Origin: UBA7239 sp964509075 | Lineage (GTDB): Bacteria; Pseudomonadota; Gammaproteobacteria; Pseudomonadales; UBA7239 | Assembly (NCBI GenBank): GCA_964509075.1 | Contig: CAZDWC010000006.1 | Location: 160,610-224,609 of the forward strand | DNA length: 64,000 bases | Direction: 5' to 3' | Notes under the pieces: model-generated | Databases searched by the model: none | What the model saw: only the letters and a program-made list of their open reading frames with translations | What the model was told of the DNA's origin: nothing | Translations under genes and position numbers: made by a program | In this document: positions 19,357 to 26,335 of the stretch, piece after piece | Numbering within the stretch: the stretch's first letter is position 1 | Layout of the letters: every line of letters begins with the position of its first letter

Positions 19357-20382
19357 ATGGCAGCAAACATAACATTTATTGAGCAGAGTGCACCTGTTGA
19401 TGAATATGGTCGTGCACTATATGCAATTGCTCGTTCAATATTGAGAGCACTAATAGACTCCATATCAAATGAAGATTTAACCGATCTAAATACTCAGCTT
19501 GCTGATGTTCGTATGCGCCAATTGGCAAAAATAGCAAGACTTGAACGCGACAAAGGAATGAAGGGTGATGGCTTCGAATGGGCTGTGCACGAAGCGATCC
19601 TTGGAAAAGAGCCAAGTGTCATTGAGCCAATTTCAATGGCATTAAGGCGCGCATCAAAATACGTAAAGGACAGTGAGCCGACGTCATTAATGTTTGGTCA
19701 AGAGCGCGCTAAGTATTTGGGGTTCCTTGATGCAGTTGTCGATGAAGCTGGCACAGACTCCTATCTTCTCCCTCAAGGAAAAGGGAAGCCATTTAATTTT
19801 GGCCCATGGGTATCAGTCGCTGCTCAAGGCCACACAGCAGAAAACTTGCTCAATGAACGGATTAAAAAAATATGGAAGACAGATTTGTTTTTATCAACAA
19901 TTGATGGAAAAAAACATCTCGCAGCAACCGTTAAATCTAACTTTGCGCAATTAGAAGGCGGCCAAGGACTAAGGATAGGCATAGTTCCAGAATCCACTCA
20001 TGGTCAGAACTCTGCAGGAGTTTCGTATAATCAAAAGCATGGACTATGGGTTGTGTCGCTGGCAGATCCGAATGGATTTATGGGGTTGTTCAATGATGCA
20101 TATCATGCTGTGGCAAGAGCGATTTGCACGCTAGGAAAACAAGAGCAGCCGCCTTACTTTGTAAAGCCGAGTGCAAAAGCCCAGAAAATACAAGAGCAAT
20201 TAGAAAAGTATCCGGATGCGAAAGCAATCGACATTGAAGATGCGTTGAATGACGCAGCACAACAAAATTTGGTTTCTAGTACCCACCAGCTCATTAGTGT
20301 TAATGCCCCTGACTGGCTTCACATAAAAGCTATGGCGCCTAAAATCATTTCCCCGAAGCCAAAGTTTATTAAACTGGACTAG
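19357..20382 (+). CDS. Cassette-borne protein of unknown function, 341 aa; possible PD-(D/E)XK-like nuclease
   Basis: No family is recognised with certainty. RBS AGGAAG lies six to seven bases before ATG, and the 5' leader is very short, as in integron cassettes. The N-terminal ~100 residues are helical and charged. GDGFEWAVHEAI near residue 73 could supply a conserved Glu. Around residues 176-192, KTDLFLS...AATVKSNF resembles the Asp...x-x-Lys beta-hairpin of restriction-like nucleases, though the usual acidic residue before Lys is Thr. The C-terminus is basic. No signal peptide or membrane segment is seen. A defence or restriction role is inference from motif and context only; a structural homologue could overturn it. 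Confidence 0.8.
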   Translation: MAANITFIEQSAPVDEYGRALYAIARSILRALIDSISNEDLTDLNTQLADVRMRQLAKIARLERDKGMKGDGFEWAVHEAILGKEPSVIEPISMALRRASKYVKDSEPTSLMFGQERAKYLGFLDAVVDEAGTDSYLLPQGKGKPFNFGPWVSVAAQGHTAENLLNERIKKIWKTDLFLSTIDGKKHLAATVKSNFAQLEGGQGLRIGIVPESTHGQNSAGVSYNQKHGLWVVSLADPNGFMGLFNDAYHAVARAICTLGKQEQPPYFVKPSAKAQKIQEQLEKYPDAKAIDIEDALNDAAQQNLVSSTHQLISVNAPDWLHIKAMAPKIISPKPKFIKLD

Positions 20383-20486
20383 TCTAACAAGTCGCTCAAG
20401 GCCAGTTCACTTCGTTCACTAGACAGTCAAAGGCGGCGCATGGCTTCGCCATTGTATGAGCCGTTTGCCTGCCCCTTAGCTCAACG
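20382..20486 (+). repeat. attC (59-be) recombination site
   Basis: It starts with R'' GTCTAAC directly at the ORF stop, followed by AAGTCGCTCAAGG, and ends with GCCCCTTAGCTCAACG. The latter resembles the L'-R' side of many chromosomal attC sites. The arms are imperfectly complementary (TCTAAC...AAGG with CCTT...), with a variable centre, giving the usual ~110-base hairpin-forming site. The final core reads GATAGAG instead of GTTRRRY, as expected if the last six bases come from the target after insertion. Confidence 0.72.
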
Positions 20487-20993
20487 ATAGAGCGCTTCCA
20501 CGCCGTTCTGCATCTTGCCGTCCACCACGACGGCACTCGGCGTCCAGCCGCCGCGCGCCACCCGCAACCACGCTTCATAGCTGGCTGTGTCATTGCCGAA
20601 GGCGCTGGCGCCGTTGTCGGCCAGCCAGCGCGCCAACGCTTCCGGCGTCTCGAATGCAGGACTGATTGGCGTGCCTTCGCTAGTGTTCTCGTACATCATG
20701 ATGTGCGTGCGTTGCTCGGCCGGCCAGTCCGGCATGTAGTTGTCGCGGTGCGGTCGTTGGCCGGCCCACTGCTCGTAGCACATGGCGCGGTGCTCGTGGT
20801 TGGTGCAATAGTCGGGGCGCCAGCCGGCCTTCCACTTCGCGCATTCCTCGTCCCGCTCGTCCACGTTCGGCTGGTAGCGGTCGCCTGGGTACAGCGGCTT
20901 GTACCTCTCCACCATGCGGCCAGTGCGCCAGTCTGGAACTTCGTGCTTCGGGTGTTGCCAGTCGGCTGGCACGCGCCTTACTTCTCGTCCCAT
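20481..20993 (-). CDS. Phage accessory protein, 170 aa, 3' end altered by the cassette
   Basis: Starts MGREVRRVPADWQHPKHEVPDW and contains EGTPISPAFETPEALARWLADNGASAF, a pattern I associate with uncharacterised phage early proteins. ATG 20993 has GGAG eight bases upstream and is preferred to ATG 21017. The last codons, Arg and TGA, come from attC bases 20486-20481. Without the cassette the frame would continue from Tyr through about 34 further codons to a TGA near 19224, so the native C-terminus is probably altered. Function unknown. Confidence 0.7.
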   Translation of the reverse strand: MGREVRRVPADWQHPKHEVPDWRTGRMVERYKPLYPGDRYQPNVDERDEECAKWKAGWRPDYCTNHEHRAMCYEQWAGQRPHRDNYMPDWPAEQRTHIMMYENTSEGTPISPAFETPEALARWLADNGASAFGNDTASYEAWLRVARGGWTPSAVVVDGKMQNGVEALYR

Positions 20994-21066
20994 CTTCGTT
21001 GCTCCAGTTGTTGGCAAATGTGCTCAAACACTTCTCTCAATCCTGACGCCAGACGGCGCCCCATGC

Positions 21067-21468
21067 TCAAGCGTTATGGCTGGGAAACACATCGTCAGAC
21101 ACATCAAAAAAACCAAGCCTGCCCATATAGGGTGTTAACGGCATTGGCTTTGGATCTCTCAGCACGAAGCCATATTCGCCAATTAGCCATGGGGAATTGC
21201 TTTCTGTAACGCAATCTATAATTTCAACGCTACCGATGATGCCTCCGCGCTGTAGCTCTGAAAATTTCGGCAGTGACTTTGCTGCTGCATGCAGTGCTTG
21301 TACTAAGAGAAAATCCATCACTACGTCGTACTCTTTCCGTGTCATTCCTTTCGCTGCATGAACGAGCACGCGGCCTCGAAACTTTGTTGGCCAGCTGCGG
21401 TTCTCGATGTCTTTTCCCCCATGTATTACTAACCACGCCCACGGTTGGCGTATGCTGATTGCTTTCAT
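21067..21468 (-). CDS. ASCH domain protein
   Basis: A 133-residue protein. MKAISIRQPWAWLVIHGGKDIENRSW is the characteristic N-terminus of ASCH (PUA-like beta-barrel) proteins, followed by GRVLVHAAKG and GGIIGSVEIIDC, the other conserved strands. ASCH proteins are thought to bind RNA or modified nucleotides, and phages often carry them. It overlaps the upstream 54-codon gene by ATGA, indicating translational coupling in the leftward operon. Confidence 0.85.
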   Translation of the reverse strand: MKAISIRQPWAWLVIHGGKDIENRSWPTKFRGRVLVHAAKGMTRKEYDVVMDFLLVQALHAAAKSLPKFSELQRGGIIGSVEIIDCVTESNSPWLIGEYGFVLRDPKPMPLTPYMGRLGFFDVSDDVFPSHNA

Positions 21469-21629
21469 GGATTTTTCCTTTTTCTGCGCTCTTCTATCTT
21501 AAGTCTCTGCAATTCTTTCTCGGCTGCTGTCTTGTGTCTCTGGAAAAATGAGTCGTACCCTTGTGCAAATATCCAGTGATCACAAGCAACGAACACGGCC
21601 ATAAAAATCCAGAACCCAAGCCAGCTCAT
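21465..21629 (-). CDS. Small single-pass membrane protein, 54 aa
   Basis: Starts MSWLGFWIFMAVFVACDHW, one hydrophobic segment, followed by a charged helical tail (FFQRHKTAAEKELQRLKIEERRKRKNP). ATG overlaps the stop of the upstream gene (21626-21629) and its own stop overlaps the ASCH start. Tight coupling on both sides supports a real gene. Function unknown. Confidence 0.7.
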   Translation of the reverse strand: MSWLGFWIFMAVFVACDHWIFAQGYDSFFQRHKTAAEKELQRLKIEERRKRKNP

Positions 21630-21886
21630 GCACGCAACTTCACTACAGTAAAGCCGCCTTCCTTGACGCCGCTGTTTTCATCAAAAAGGCTTTCGACTTC
21701 CTTGATGATTACCTGCGAGCGCAGCTCATCAAACGTGCAGCGCTGTTTGGTCTTTACTTCGCGTGAGTCTCTGCCGTCTACTGTGTCTATCCAAAAGCGG
21801 CACAGCCATTTGCCGTAGTCACTGCCGCGATTGGGGTGTAGTGTCAGCTTGTTGGTGCGCGTGTTGAATGATGCGAACGGCATCAT
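21626..21886 (-). CDS. Phage hypothetical protein, 86 aa
   Basis: Starts MMPFASFNTRTNKLTLHP; ATG 21886 follows AGGAGC at a good distance, so a longer frame reaching 21991 is not used. Mixed alpha/beta composition, no membrane segment. It sits between the DUF2303 gene and the 54-aa membrane gene in the leftward operon. No family recognised. Confidence 0.7.
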   Translation of the reverse strand: MMPFASFNTRTNKLTLHPNRGSDYGKWLCRFWIDTVDGRDSREVKTKQRCTFDELRSQVIIKEVESLFDENSGVKEGGFTVVKLRA

Positions 21887-21993
21887 ATTTATGCTCCTAG
21901 TGTGTTGCCGGCTGCTTTTTTGGTGCCTGATCTGGCGCGCCAGATCAGGGTTCGGTTTTTCCTGCGGCAGTTGCGTGCCGCGTGCAGCCATAG

Positions 21994-22794
21994 TTACGCC
22001 ATGATGTAGCCGGTGGCTTTGCAGTTGGTTTTGATCTGCGTTACCACAGTCGCAAAGGCGTCTTCCAGTATTTTTTCCACGTTGTTGATGTGGTAGCTGA
22101 AAGTCAGTGCGCCATCAGTAATGCGATAGCGAAGCCGTGCGGTGACGCTATAGCCTTCTTGGCCTTTGTAGACGCGCAGACCGAGTGTGATTTCATGCGG
22201 AATTTGCAGTTGCCCTGTGGATCCGGCCTGACCATCGATTTCTTCGTTATAGGTCAGCTGTACCTGCCCATTTTGCAGTTCCTGCGATGAACGGAAAGAC
22301 AGTTTCTTGGTGGCTTGCAGGGTTTTTGCAATTTCCAGCAGGGTTGCGCCATCGGGTGTGCGAACATCTTTGATATTGTCTTCAATGAGTTCGGCAAATT
22401 GACGTTGCGACATCTGGGTATTGTTATGGCGCAGCCATGCTCCCCATTCGTCTGAGTGTGTGAGCTTCAACGTTGACTTGTGACCACAGTGTGATGGCTT
22501 GTTGGGTTGGTGGTAATCGAACACCGCTGTTATTGTTGATTTATTTTCGTTTGCGAAAATGATAGTTGAGTCATTTGCAAACAGTTGAAAATAATCAACA
22601 AAACTAACGACATCCTGAACGGTGAGTTGTTCCTTCATGCGCGCGGGTGCCGGCATAAGTTCGGCAAAATCCTGTACTTTGTAGCCGGGCGGCAGGATTA
22701 AGTGTGGCACGCCTTCAATCTCGCGTATTCCGATGCCTGAGACGGCCAGCTGTGCGATATGATCGGATGACACGGTTGCCTGTGAATTATCCAT
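21994..22794 (-). CDS. DUF2303 (YfdQ-like) phage protein
   Basis: A 266-residue protein whose features (IREIEGVPHLILPPGYKVQDF, then VDYFQLFANDSTIIFANE, FDYH, and HSDEWGAWLRHNNTQMSQRQFAEL) match the DUF2303 family typified by E. coli YfdQ. Members lie in early operons of prophages and have no assigned biochemical role. It overlaps the upstream gene by eight bases. Confidence 0.88.
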   Translation of the reverse strand: MDNSQATVSSDHIAQLAVSGIGIREIEGVPHLILPPGYKVQDFAELMPAPARMKEQLTVQDVVSFVDYFQLFANDSTIIFANENKSTITAVFDYHQPNKPSHCGHKSTLKLTHSDEWGAWLRHNNTQMSQRQFAELIEDNIKDVRTPDGATLLEIAKTLQATKKLSFRSSQELQNGQVQLTYNEEIDGQAGSTGQLQIPHEITLGLRVYKGQEGYSVTARLRYRITDGALTFSYHINNVEKILEDAFATVVTQIKTNCKATGYIMA

Positions 22795-23128
22795 TGCTCA
22801 CCTCCTTCAGTGGCGTTTTGGTTTCCTGCTCGACAGTGCGCAATGGCAGTGTTTGTTGGCGTGGGTCTTGGCGCGTGAGGTTGCGCTCTGGCGTGATGAA
22901 GAAAATTGATGTTCCGCGTGGGAATGTAGGAACTTTTTTCTTCACGCTGGCTTTTATAGCCAGCTGACCATTACCTTCTGGCTTGTAGTCCAGCTCGATA
23001 ATGATTTTCCCGGCTTTCCCTGTTTCTGAGACCGCGGCGACTACTTCACGTTGTACGTCGCCGAGTTCGTCCAGCAGGCCGCCGAATTCGACATCGCGAA
23101 GCGTGTCGACAAATGGTCGTGTTGACAT
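22787..23128 (-). CDS. Phage hypothetical protein upstream of DUF2303, 113 aa
   Basis: Starts MSTRPFVDTLRDVEFGGLLDELGDVQREVV; the ATG at 23128 has AGAGGA upstream, so an in-frame extension to 23281 is rejected. The central part (GKIIIELDYKPEGNGQLAIKASVKKKVP) is a beta-rich module seen next to DUF2303 genes in other prophages. No enzymatic motif. Confidence 0.75.
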   Translation of the reverse strand: MSTRPFVDTLRDVEFGGLLDELGDVQREVVAAVSETGKAGKIIIELDYKPEGNGQLAIKASVKKKVPTFPRGTSIFFITPERNLTRQDPRQQTLPLRTVEQETKTPLKEVSNG

Positions 23129-23154
23129 GGTTTTTCCTCTGGTGGTGGGTGGAG

Positions 23155-23409
23155 TTATGCTGCCTGCACTTGTGGTACAAGCCTTGGTCTTCCGCGTTTT
23201 TTTGCGGTGATCTGTGGGTTTTGCTCGATGCTGGCTTGTTCTTTGTCGCGCAGGAATTGCTCGACGGTGGCACGCCGCCATGTACGCTTTCCCAAATACA
23301 TGAAAGAGACTGGAATATCTTTCGATTTACGTTGGATGGCGCTGCGTATCGCGGCCTCTGTGGTATCTAGCATGGCAGCGAGTTCTGGTATGCGAATGAC
23401 TTCCTTCAT
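23155..23409 (-). CDS. Helix-turn-helix DNA-binding protein (excisionase/MerR-like)
   Basis: An 84-residue protein. Residues 1-55 (MKEVIRIPELAAMLDTTEAAIRSAIQRK ... YLGKRTWRRATVEQFL) fit a winged helix of the MerR/Xis type. A basic tail, KKRGRPRLVP, resembles an AT-hook. It might be the excisionase or an operon regulator; the sequence does not decide between them. Its place inside the leftward operon running toward int is compatible with Xis. Confidence 0.65.
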   Translation of the reverse strand: MKEVIRIPELAAMLDTTEAAIRSAIQRKSKDIPVSFMYLGKRTWRRATVEQFLRDKEQASIEQNPQITAKKRGRPRLVPQVQAA

Positions 23410-23412
23410 AAA

Positions 23413-23658
23413 TCACCCGATCACATTGTTTTTTCTGGCGATGTGTTTTGCGTACTTGCTGGGCATGCCTTCTATCCACATTAGAAACAGCACAAACGGC
23501 CATAAAAAGAGAGAAAGTGTCAGCAGCATTGTCATGGCATCCCAAGCGATGCGGCTTCTGTTGGTTGGCGGCCAGTTATCAGCCAGCACCAGCTGTACAT
23601 AGGTGTTGAGCGCAAAAGTGATCAGTGCGGCAATGATGTGCAGTATTAAAAATGTCAC
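23413..23658 (-). CDS. Two-helix membrane protein, 81 aa
   Basis: Hydrophobic segments at about residues 2-24 (FLILHIIAALITFALNTYVQLVL) and 43-63 (MLLTLSLFLWPFVLFLMW) are separated by a polar loop. The C-terminus is basic (KYAKHIARKN), suggesting it faces the cytoplasm. The start overlaps the previous stop by ATGA. Function unknown; small inner-membrane proteins in this position sometimes affect superinfection. Confidence 0.7.
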   Translation of the reverse strand: MTFLILHIIAALITFALNTYVQLVLADNWPPTNRSRIAWDAMTMLLTLSLFLWPFVLFLMWIEGMPSKYAKHIARKNNVIG

Positions 23659-23858
23659 GCTTCATTCTCCCTGTGTCTTTCACAGCTGTTTTTTGCCTCT
23701 TCGGCAGTTTTGAAAACGCCAATACTCACGATTTCACGCGGCATACTGGCTCTCGGTGGCCACCCCAGATAGGCCGGTGTGCCCATGCTCAGCATCTTGC
23801 TCACTCTGTACCCGGAATCGCTTTCCAGATGCCATTTGTCCACCTGTTTCCACTGCAT
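23655..23858 (-). CDS. Phage hypothetical protein, 67 aa
   Basis: Starts MQWKQVDKWHLESDSGYRVSK and ends EIVSIGVFKTAEEAKNSCERH. The pattern (Trp, GYRVSK, a Tyr-x-x-Trp-like centre, TAEEAK...C..H) resembles a common small phage protein of unknown role. It overlaps the 3' third of the KilAC-like gene by 125 bases in another frame. RBS AGGA precedes the ATG. Confidence 0.6.
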   Translation of the reverse strand: MQWKQVDKWHLESDSGYRVSKMLSMGTPAYLGWPPRASMPREIVSIGVFKTAEEAKNSCERHRENEA

Positions 23859-24123
23859 GGCGAATGTCCTGAGCGATTTGATCTAACAGCGACAGCCCGC
23901 GTGCTGTTACAAGGGTGATGGGGTAGTAGCGTTTGATAAGCGTGCCGCGCAGATGGAACATGCGCTGCTGCAGGACAAAATCTCCGCATTCGACGTAGTG
24001 GCGGACGGGTATGTTTTTGTCGCTCAAGATGCCGCGTTGGCGGAGTTCACGAAACAATGTGGTGCTGCCGATTCCGAGTTGCTTGGCAGCGAGCCCGATC
24101 TCAATGGCGTGCACGGTTTGCAT
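23734..24123 (-). CDS. KilAC/antirepressor C-terminal domain protein
   Basis: A 129-residue protein starting MQTVHAIEIGLAAKQLGIGSTTLFRELRQRGIL; with KNIPVRHYVECGDFVLQQR this is the KilAC domain found at the C-terminus of phage antirepressors. It has no N-terminal Bro or KilA-N domain, so it is a stand-alone version. ATG 24123 has GGAGG six bases upstream and overlaps the upstream stop (TGATG). Beyond VETGGQM the tail overlaps the 67-aa gene and may be poorly conserved. Confidence 0.78.
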   Translation of the reverse strand: MQTVHAIEIGLAAKQLGIGSTTLFRELRQRGILSDKNIPVRHYVECGDFVLQQRMFHLRGTLIKRYYPITLVTARGLSLLDQIAQDIRHAVETGGQMASGKRFRVQSEQDAEHGHTGLSGVATESQYAA

Positions 24124-24353
24124 CACGCAGCCTCCGGGCCAGTTGGCTGGTGGCTGCCGATCATGATGGAATGCTGCAGCACGATCGGACCGTAGGCTGG
24201 CATTGCGGCAAACGGCAAGCTGCCTATGGCGGGCAGTGCTTGGATGTTGCGGCCGCTGGCGGTAGGGAACAGGCGTAGGCCTGTGCGTGCCTCGAAGGCG
24301 CCGATCAGGCCCGGCCTGCTGGCCAGTGTGGGGTGTGCAAGGATGGTTGCCAT
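24123..24353 (-). CDS. First gene of the leftward early operon, 76 aa, unknown
   Basis: Starts MATILAHPTLASRPGLIGAFEARTGL; GGAGG precedes ATG 24353. It is the promoter-proximal gene after the OL-like operators, the place of lambda N, but shows no Arg-rich N-terminus, so an antiterminator role is not supported. GLRLFPTASGRNIQ suggests a small globular protein. Confidence 0.65.
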   Translation of the reverse strand: MATILAHPTLASRPGLIGAFEARTGLRLFPTASGRNIQALPAIGSLPFAAMPAYGPIVLQHSIMIGSHQPTGPEAA

Positions 24354-24382
24354 GGTGCGCCCTCCGGGTTGGATGGGCAAAA

Positions 24383-24421
24383 AGTACCAAGGTATTATGG
24401 CTGCGTCAATACCTGAGTATT
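24383..24421. promoter_or_regulatory. OL-like operator pair for the phage repressor
   Basis: Two 14-base dyads start 25 bases apart: AGTACCAAGGTATT (24383-24396) and AATACCTGAGTATT (24408-24421). They share arms with the dyads between cI and cro at 27162-27222, and the second is nearly the same as 27209-27222. They lie just upstream of the leftward operon, so the CI-like repressor probably silences it. Confidence 0.75.
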
Positions 24422-24431
24422 ATTTTAGATA

Positions 24432-24456
24432 ATAAAAAACCCGGCACGGGCCGGGC
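24432..24456 (-). terminator. Rho-independent terminator after the rex-position genes
   Basis: On the minus strand CCCGGC/GCCGGG arms (24440-24445 with 24450-24455) are followed by TTTTTTATT. It stops transcription coming from the 120-aa gene and the TAC module before the early operon promoter. Confidence 0.85.
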
Positions 24457-24476
24457 TAGCATGTGATTAGGTCTGG

Positions 24477-24839
24477 CTACTTGAATGTTGCCGCAGTCAT
24501 TTCGGTAAACATCTTGGTTGGAGCGGTTGCCATGAATTTGCGGCCGTCCTTGAATGTGCAGATGAAGGTGACGTCTTGGCCTCTGCCGCCGGCAAGCAAT
24601 CCAGCCAGCAGGCCGACGGGGCCGAGTAGGGCGGCGCCTGCAACTCCCCAGCCGACGGTTCCGCCCAGGCGTTTGACGCTTTCTTCTGAGGCTTTTTCGA
24701 GAGTGTCGACTTCAGAAGCGAGAATAGTCTCGCGGAAAAATTTGCCATCACTTTTCATGACAAATTTTCCGGCCAGAAATTGGTGTTCGTTGCCTTTTTT
24801 GAAGTCGCCTGCGTGGACTTCAAACCGCCCCAGTGCCAT
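24477..24839 (-). CDS. Phage/host hypothetical protein with glycine-rich hydrophobic segment, 120 aa
   Basis: Starts MALGRFEVHAGDFKKGNEHQFLAGKFV; has a hydrophobic Gly/Ala stretch at about 64-86 (WGVAGAALLGPVGLLAGLLAGG) and a C-terminal FICTFKDGRKFMA strand pair. The hydrophobic segment could insert in a membrane or mediate oligomerisation. It is the last gene before the terminator and may be transcribed in lysogens with the genes upstream. No function assigned. Confidence 0.65.
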   Translation of the reverse strand: MALGRFEVHAGDFKKGNEHQFLAGKFVMKSDGKFFRETILASEVDTLEKASEESVKRLGGTVGWGVAGAALLGPVGLLAGLLAGGRGQDVTFICTFKDGRKFMATAPTKMFTEMTAATFK

Positions 24840-24980
24840 ATTTTAGTCTCCGGATTTTCTTCCGTTTAATAAAAAATTCCAGTGATGTAGTAGTGTTTAG
24901 GGTGATTTTCGTGCATGTGGGTTGCAGAAATTCTCTCCGGTACAGCCACAGAAAGCGATGTGTGTTTTTTCAGCTGCTTT

Positions 24981-25484
24981 TTATTTTGGTCTGTTAAAGA
25001 ACGGTAATTGTATTGGTGGGTTCATACCTATTCTCAAGCTTGTCGATTGGACGAACTCTCTCCAGAAAGGCCAGATATTGTGCGATGCATTTTTCTCAGA
25101 GAACTCCCTGAGGGACTCTGACGGTATGAGTTCCTTCGATAGATATGATGCTTGAAACTCTGCTTTGATTGATATTTTTATGAGGTCGCTCAGTTGTGGG
25201 TCGTCATCACTTAAGCTTTCAATTTTCTCAAGATCTTCTTCATAGCATCCACGTACGGCGAATGCATAATATATCTGGTATAGGTAGCCGTCATTGTTGC
25301 TGGTAGTATCTTTAACTTCTTTGCAAACTTGGCGTATAAAATCGTGGCCAGCCTGCATCATTAGCTCTCGTTCTGGTGGTTCAATTGTGTCAAAGCTGCT
25401 GCTAATAATGGTTTCATTGTTTTGCAGCAGAAACTTATAAGGAGCTAAAAGTTTTTGTACTTCTTCAAGTGACATTGTGTTCAT
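24981..25484 (-). CDS. SecB-like chaperone of a toxin-antitoxin-chaperone (TAC) module
   Basis: 167 residues. The C-terminal half fits the SecB fold: LIKISIKAEFQASYLSKELI resembles the SecB core strand, and NIWPFWREFVQSTSLRIGMNPPIQLPF parallels SecB's conserved P-[FY]-x-R-E...P-x-x-L-x-P ending. It is four bases downstream of the HicB gene on the same strand. In TAC systems a dedicated SecB protects the antitoxin from degradation through an antitoxin tail. AT-rich compared with the phage. It diverges strongly from housekeeping SecB, so it is unlikely to be the general export chaperone. Confidence 0.75.
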   Translation of the reverse strand: MNTMSLEEVQKLLAPYKFLLQNNETIISSSFDTIEPPERELMMQAGHDFIRQVCKEVKDTTSNNDGYLYQIYYAFAVRGCYEEDLEKIESLSDDDPQLSDLIKISIKAEFQASYLSKELIPSESLREFSEKNASHNIWPFWREFVQSTSLRIGMNPPIQLPFFNRPK

Positions 25485-25488
25485 ATCT

Positions 25489-26004
25489 TCATCCGGCAGA
25501 GTGTAATGTGGATATGGGGCGGATGGGTATTACCTTGTTGTCCCATGTCATTTTTTGTGGGATCTTTGTGTCTTCAATTATTTGCGCGTTTCTTAAAAAT
25601 GCAGGTATGTGCGTGCTTGCCTCTACTGATTCCATATGAATATCTATTTGTTGGAACAGCATTTTGCATCTTTCATTTGTGATAAAACTTTTTATTGCGC
25701 TTGCCACGATATCATTAATTGTTGTGTCTTTGTCTTCTGCTAGCGTTGCTACTTCCCGATGTAACTCTGGAGTTATTCGAACATTAAAAATGCCTTTAAA
25801 TGGTTTTTGAGGTTCTTTGCCAATAAGCGCGCAGGTTTCTATGTAGTCATCTACTGCGGCTTCGAAAGAAGCTTGTAGGGTTGCTGGGCAGTCTGCCTTG
25901 TAAGTTACAAGATCGTTGATGAATAAAATTTTACCTCGGCATGCTTTTTCTTCCATGTCGAGTTCGGTTGTGCCTTCGTAACCTTTGTATTTAATCGTCG
26001 CCAT
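25489..26004 (-). CDS. hicB: HicB antitoxin with C-terminal extension
   Basis: 171 residues. Residues 1-65 (MATIKYKGYEGTTELDMEEKACRGKILFINDLVTYKAD) form the partial RNase H-like HicB fold. FNVRITPELHREVATLAEDKDTTINDIVASAIKSF (~72-110) is a ribbon-helix-helix DNA-binding domain. About 60 further residues after it, ending MTWDNKVIPIRPISTLHSAG, are longer than usual and would fit a chaperone-addiction tail. Overlaps hicA by 14 bases. Likely neutralises HicA and represses its own promoter at 26313-26335. Confidence 0.88.
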   Translation of the reverse strand: MATIKYKGYEGTTELDMEEKACRGKILFINDLVTYKADCPATLQASFEAAVDDYIETCALIGKEPQKPFKGIFNVRITPELHREVATLAEDKDTTINDIVASAIKSFITNERCKMLFQQIDIHMESVEASTHIPAFLRNAQIIEDTKIPQKMTWDNKVIPIRPISTLHSAG

Positions 26005-26290
26005 TGTCTTGATTGCTCTCCGTCGAGCTGTTGCTTCCTAAAAGGCCGTTTATTGTCAAATGCTCAACAACGTCTTTGATGCAGTTTTTGTCTACGTACG
26101 GGTGTGGGTGAGGCTCATGGCAGATAACCAAGAGATTTCTTTCTGCATGGTGGAACTTTCTTCTGGCACCGCAATTGTTTATCAGTGTGTAGCCAAGTCG
26201 TTTGAGAATAGTACAAAGATCGTCCCAATGTAGATCGCCCGGTGGTGGCTTGGTACATAGTTTTCTCAGTAGTTTCTGCTGCTTTGACAT
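25991..26290 (-). CDS. hicA: HicA mRNA-interferase toxin
   Basis: 99 residues with the HicA double-stranded-RNA-binding-like fold: LRKLCTKPPPGDLHWDDLCTILKRLGYTL, then NCGARRKFHH (the usual G-S-R/H strand), LVICHEPHPHPYVDK and IKDVVEHLTINGLL. The His in the HEPHP segment fits the family. HicA cleaves mRNA when free of HicB. Toxin-first order is typical of hicAB. The gene follows cI on the same strand after about 160 bases and has its own operator palindrome. Confidence 0.88.
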   Translation of the reverse strand: MSKQQKLLRKLCTKPPPGDLHWDDLCTILKRLGYTLINNCGARRKFHHAERNLLVICHEPHPHPYVDKNCIKDVVEHLTINGLLGSNSSTESNQDNGDD

Positions 26291-26312
26291 TGCGCCTAGC
26301 TCTGGGTCGATA

Positions 26313-26335
26313 ATGTAACTAAAAATTAGTTACAT
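26313..26335. promoter_or_regulatory. Operator palindrome of the hicA promoter
   Basis: Perfect 10-base arms ATGTAACTAA and TTAGTTACAT flank AAA, 23 bases upstream of the hicA start. A ribbon-helix-helix HicB would be expected to bind such a site. The remainder of 26291-26449, between hicA and cI, holds no gene. Confidence 0.75.

Larger units (their letters stand above)
19333..20486 (+). mobile_element. Probable integron gene cassette (ORF plus attC), 1,154 bp
   Basis: The left boundary is G followed by TTGGAC (19332-19338), matching GTTRRRY. A single ORF starts 24 bases inside. Its stop codon abuts GTCTAAC (RYYYAAC) at 20382, and an attC-like element runs to CCCCTTAGCTCAACG ending at 20486. 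Joining 20486 to 19333 restores GTTGGAC, complementary to GTCTAAC with one G-T wobble. The right junction then reads G/AT, matching the GWT secondary sites used by integron integrases. The cassette is AT-richer than its surroundings. No integron integrase gene lies in the window, so insertion would have needed one elsewhere. Confidence 0.75.

Noticed and set aside
20471..20496. tRNA-like 5' half (CCCCTTAGCTCAACGATAGAGC)
   Set aside because: It resembles a D-arm, but no anticodon or T-arm follows. The bases are explained as the end of attC plus the last codons of the minus-strand gene.
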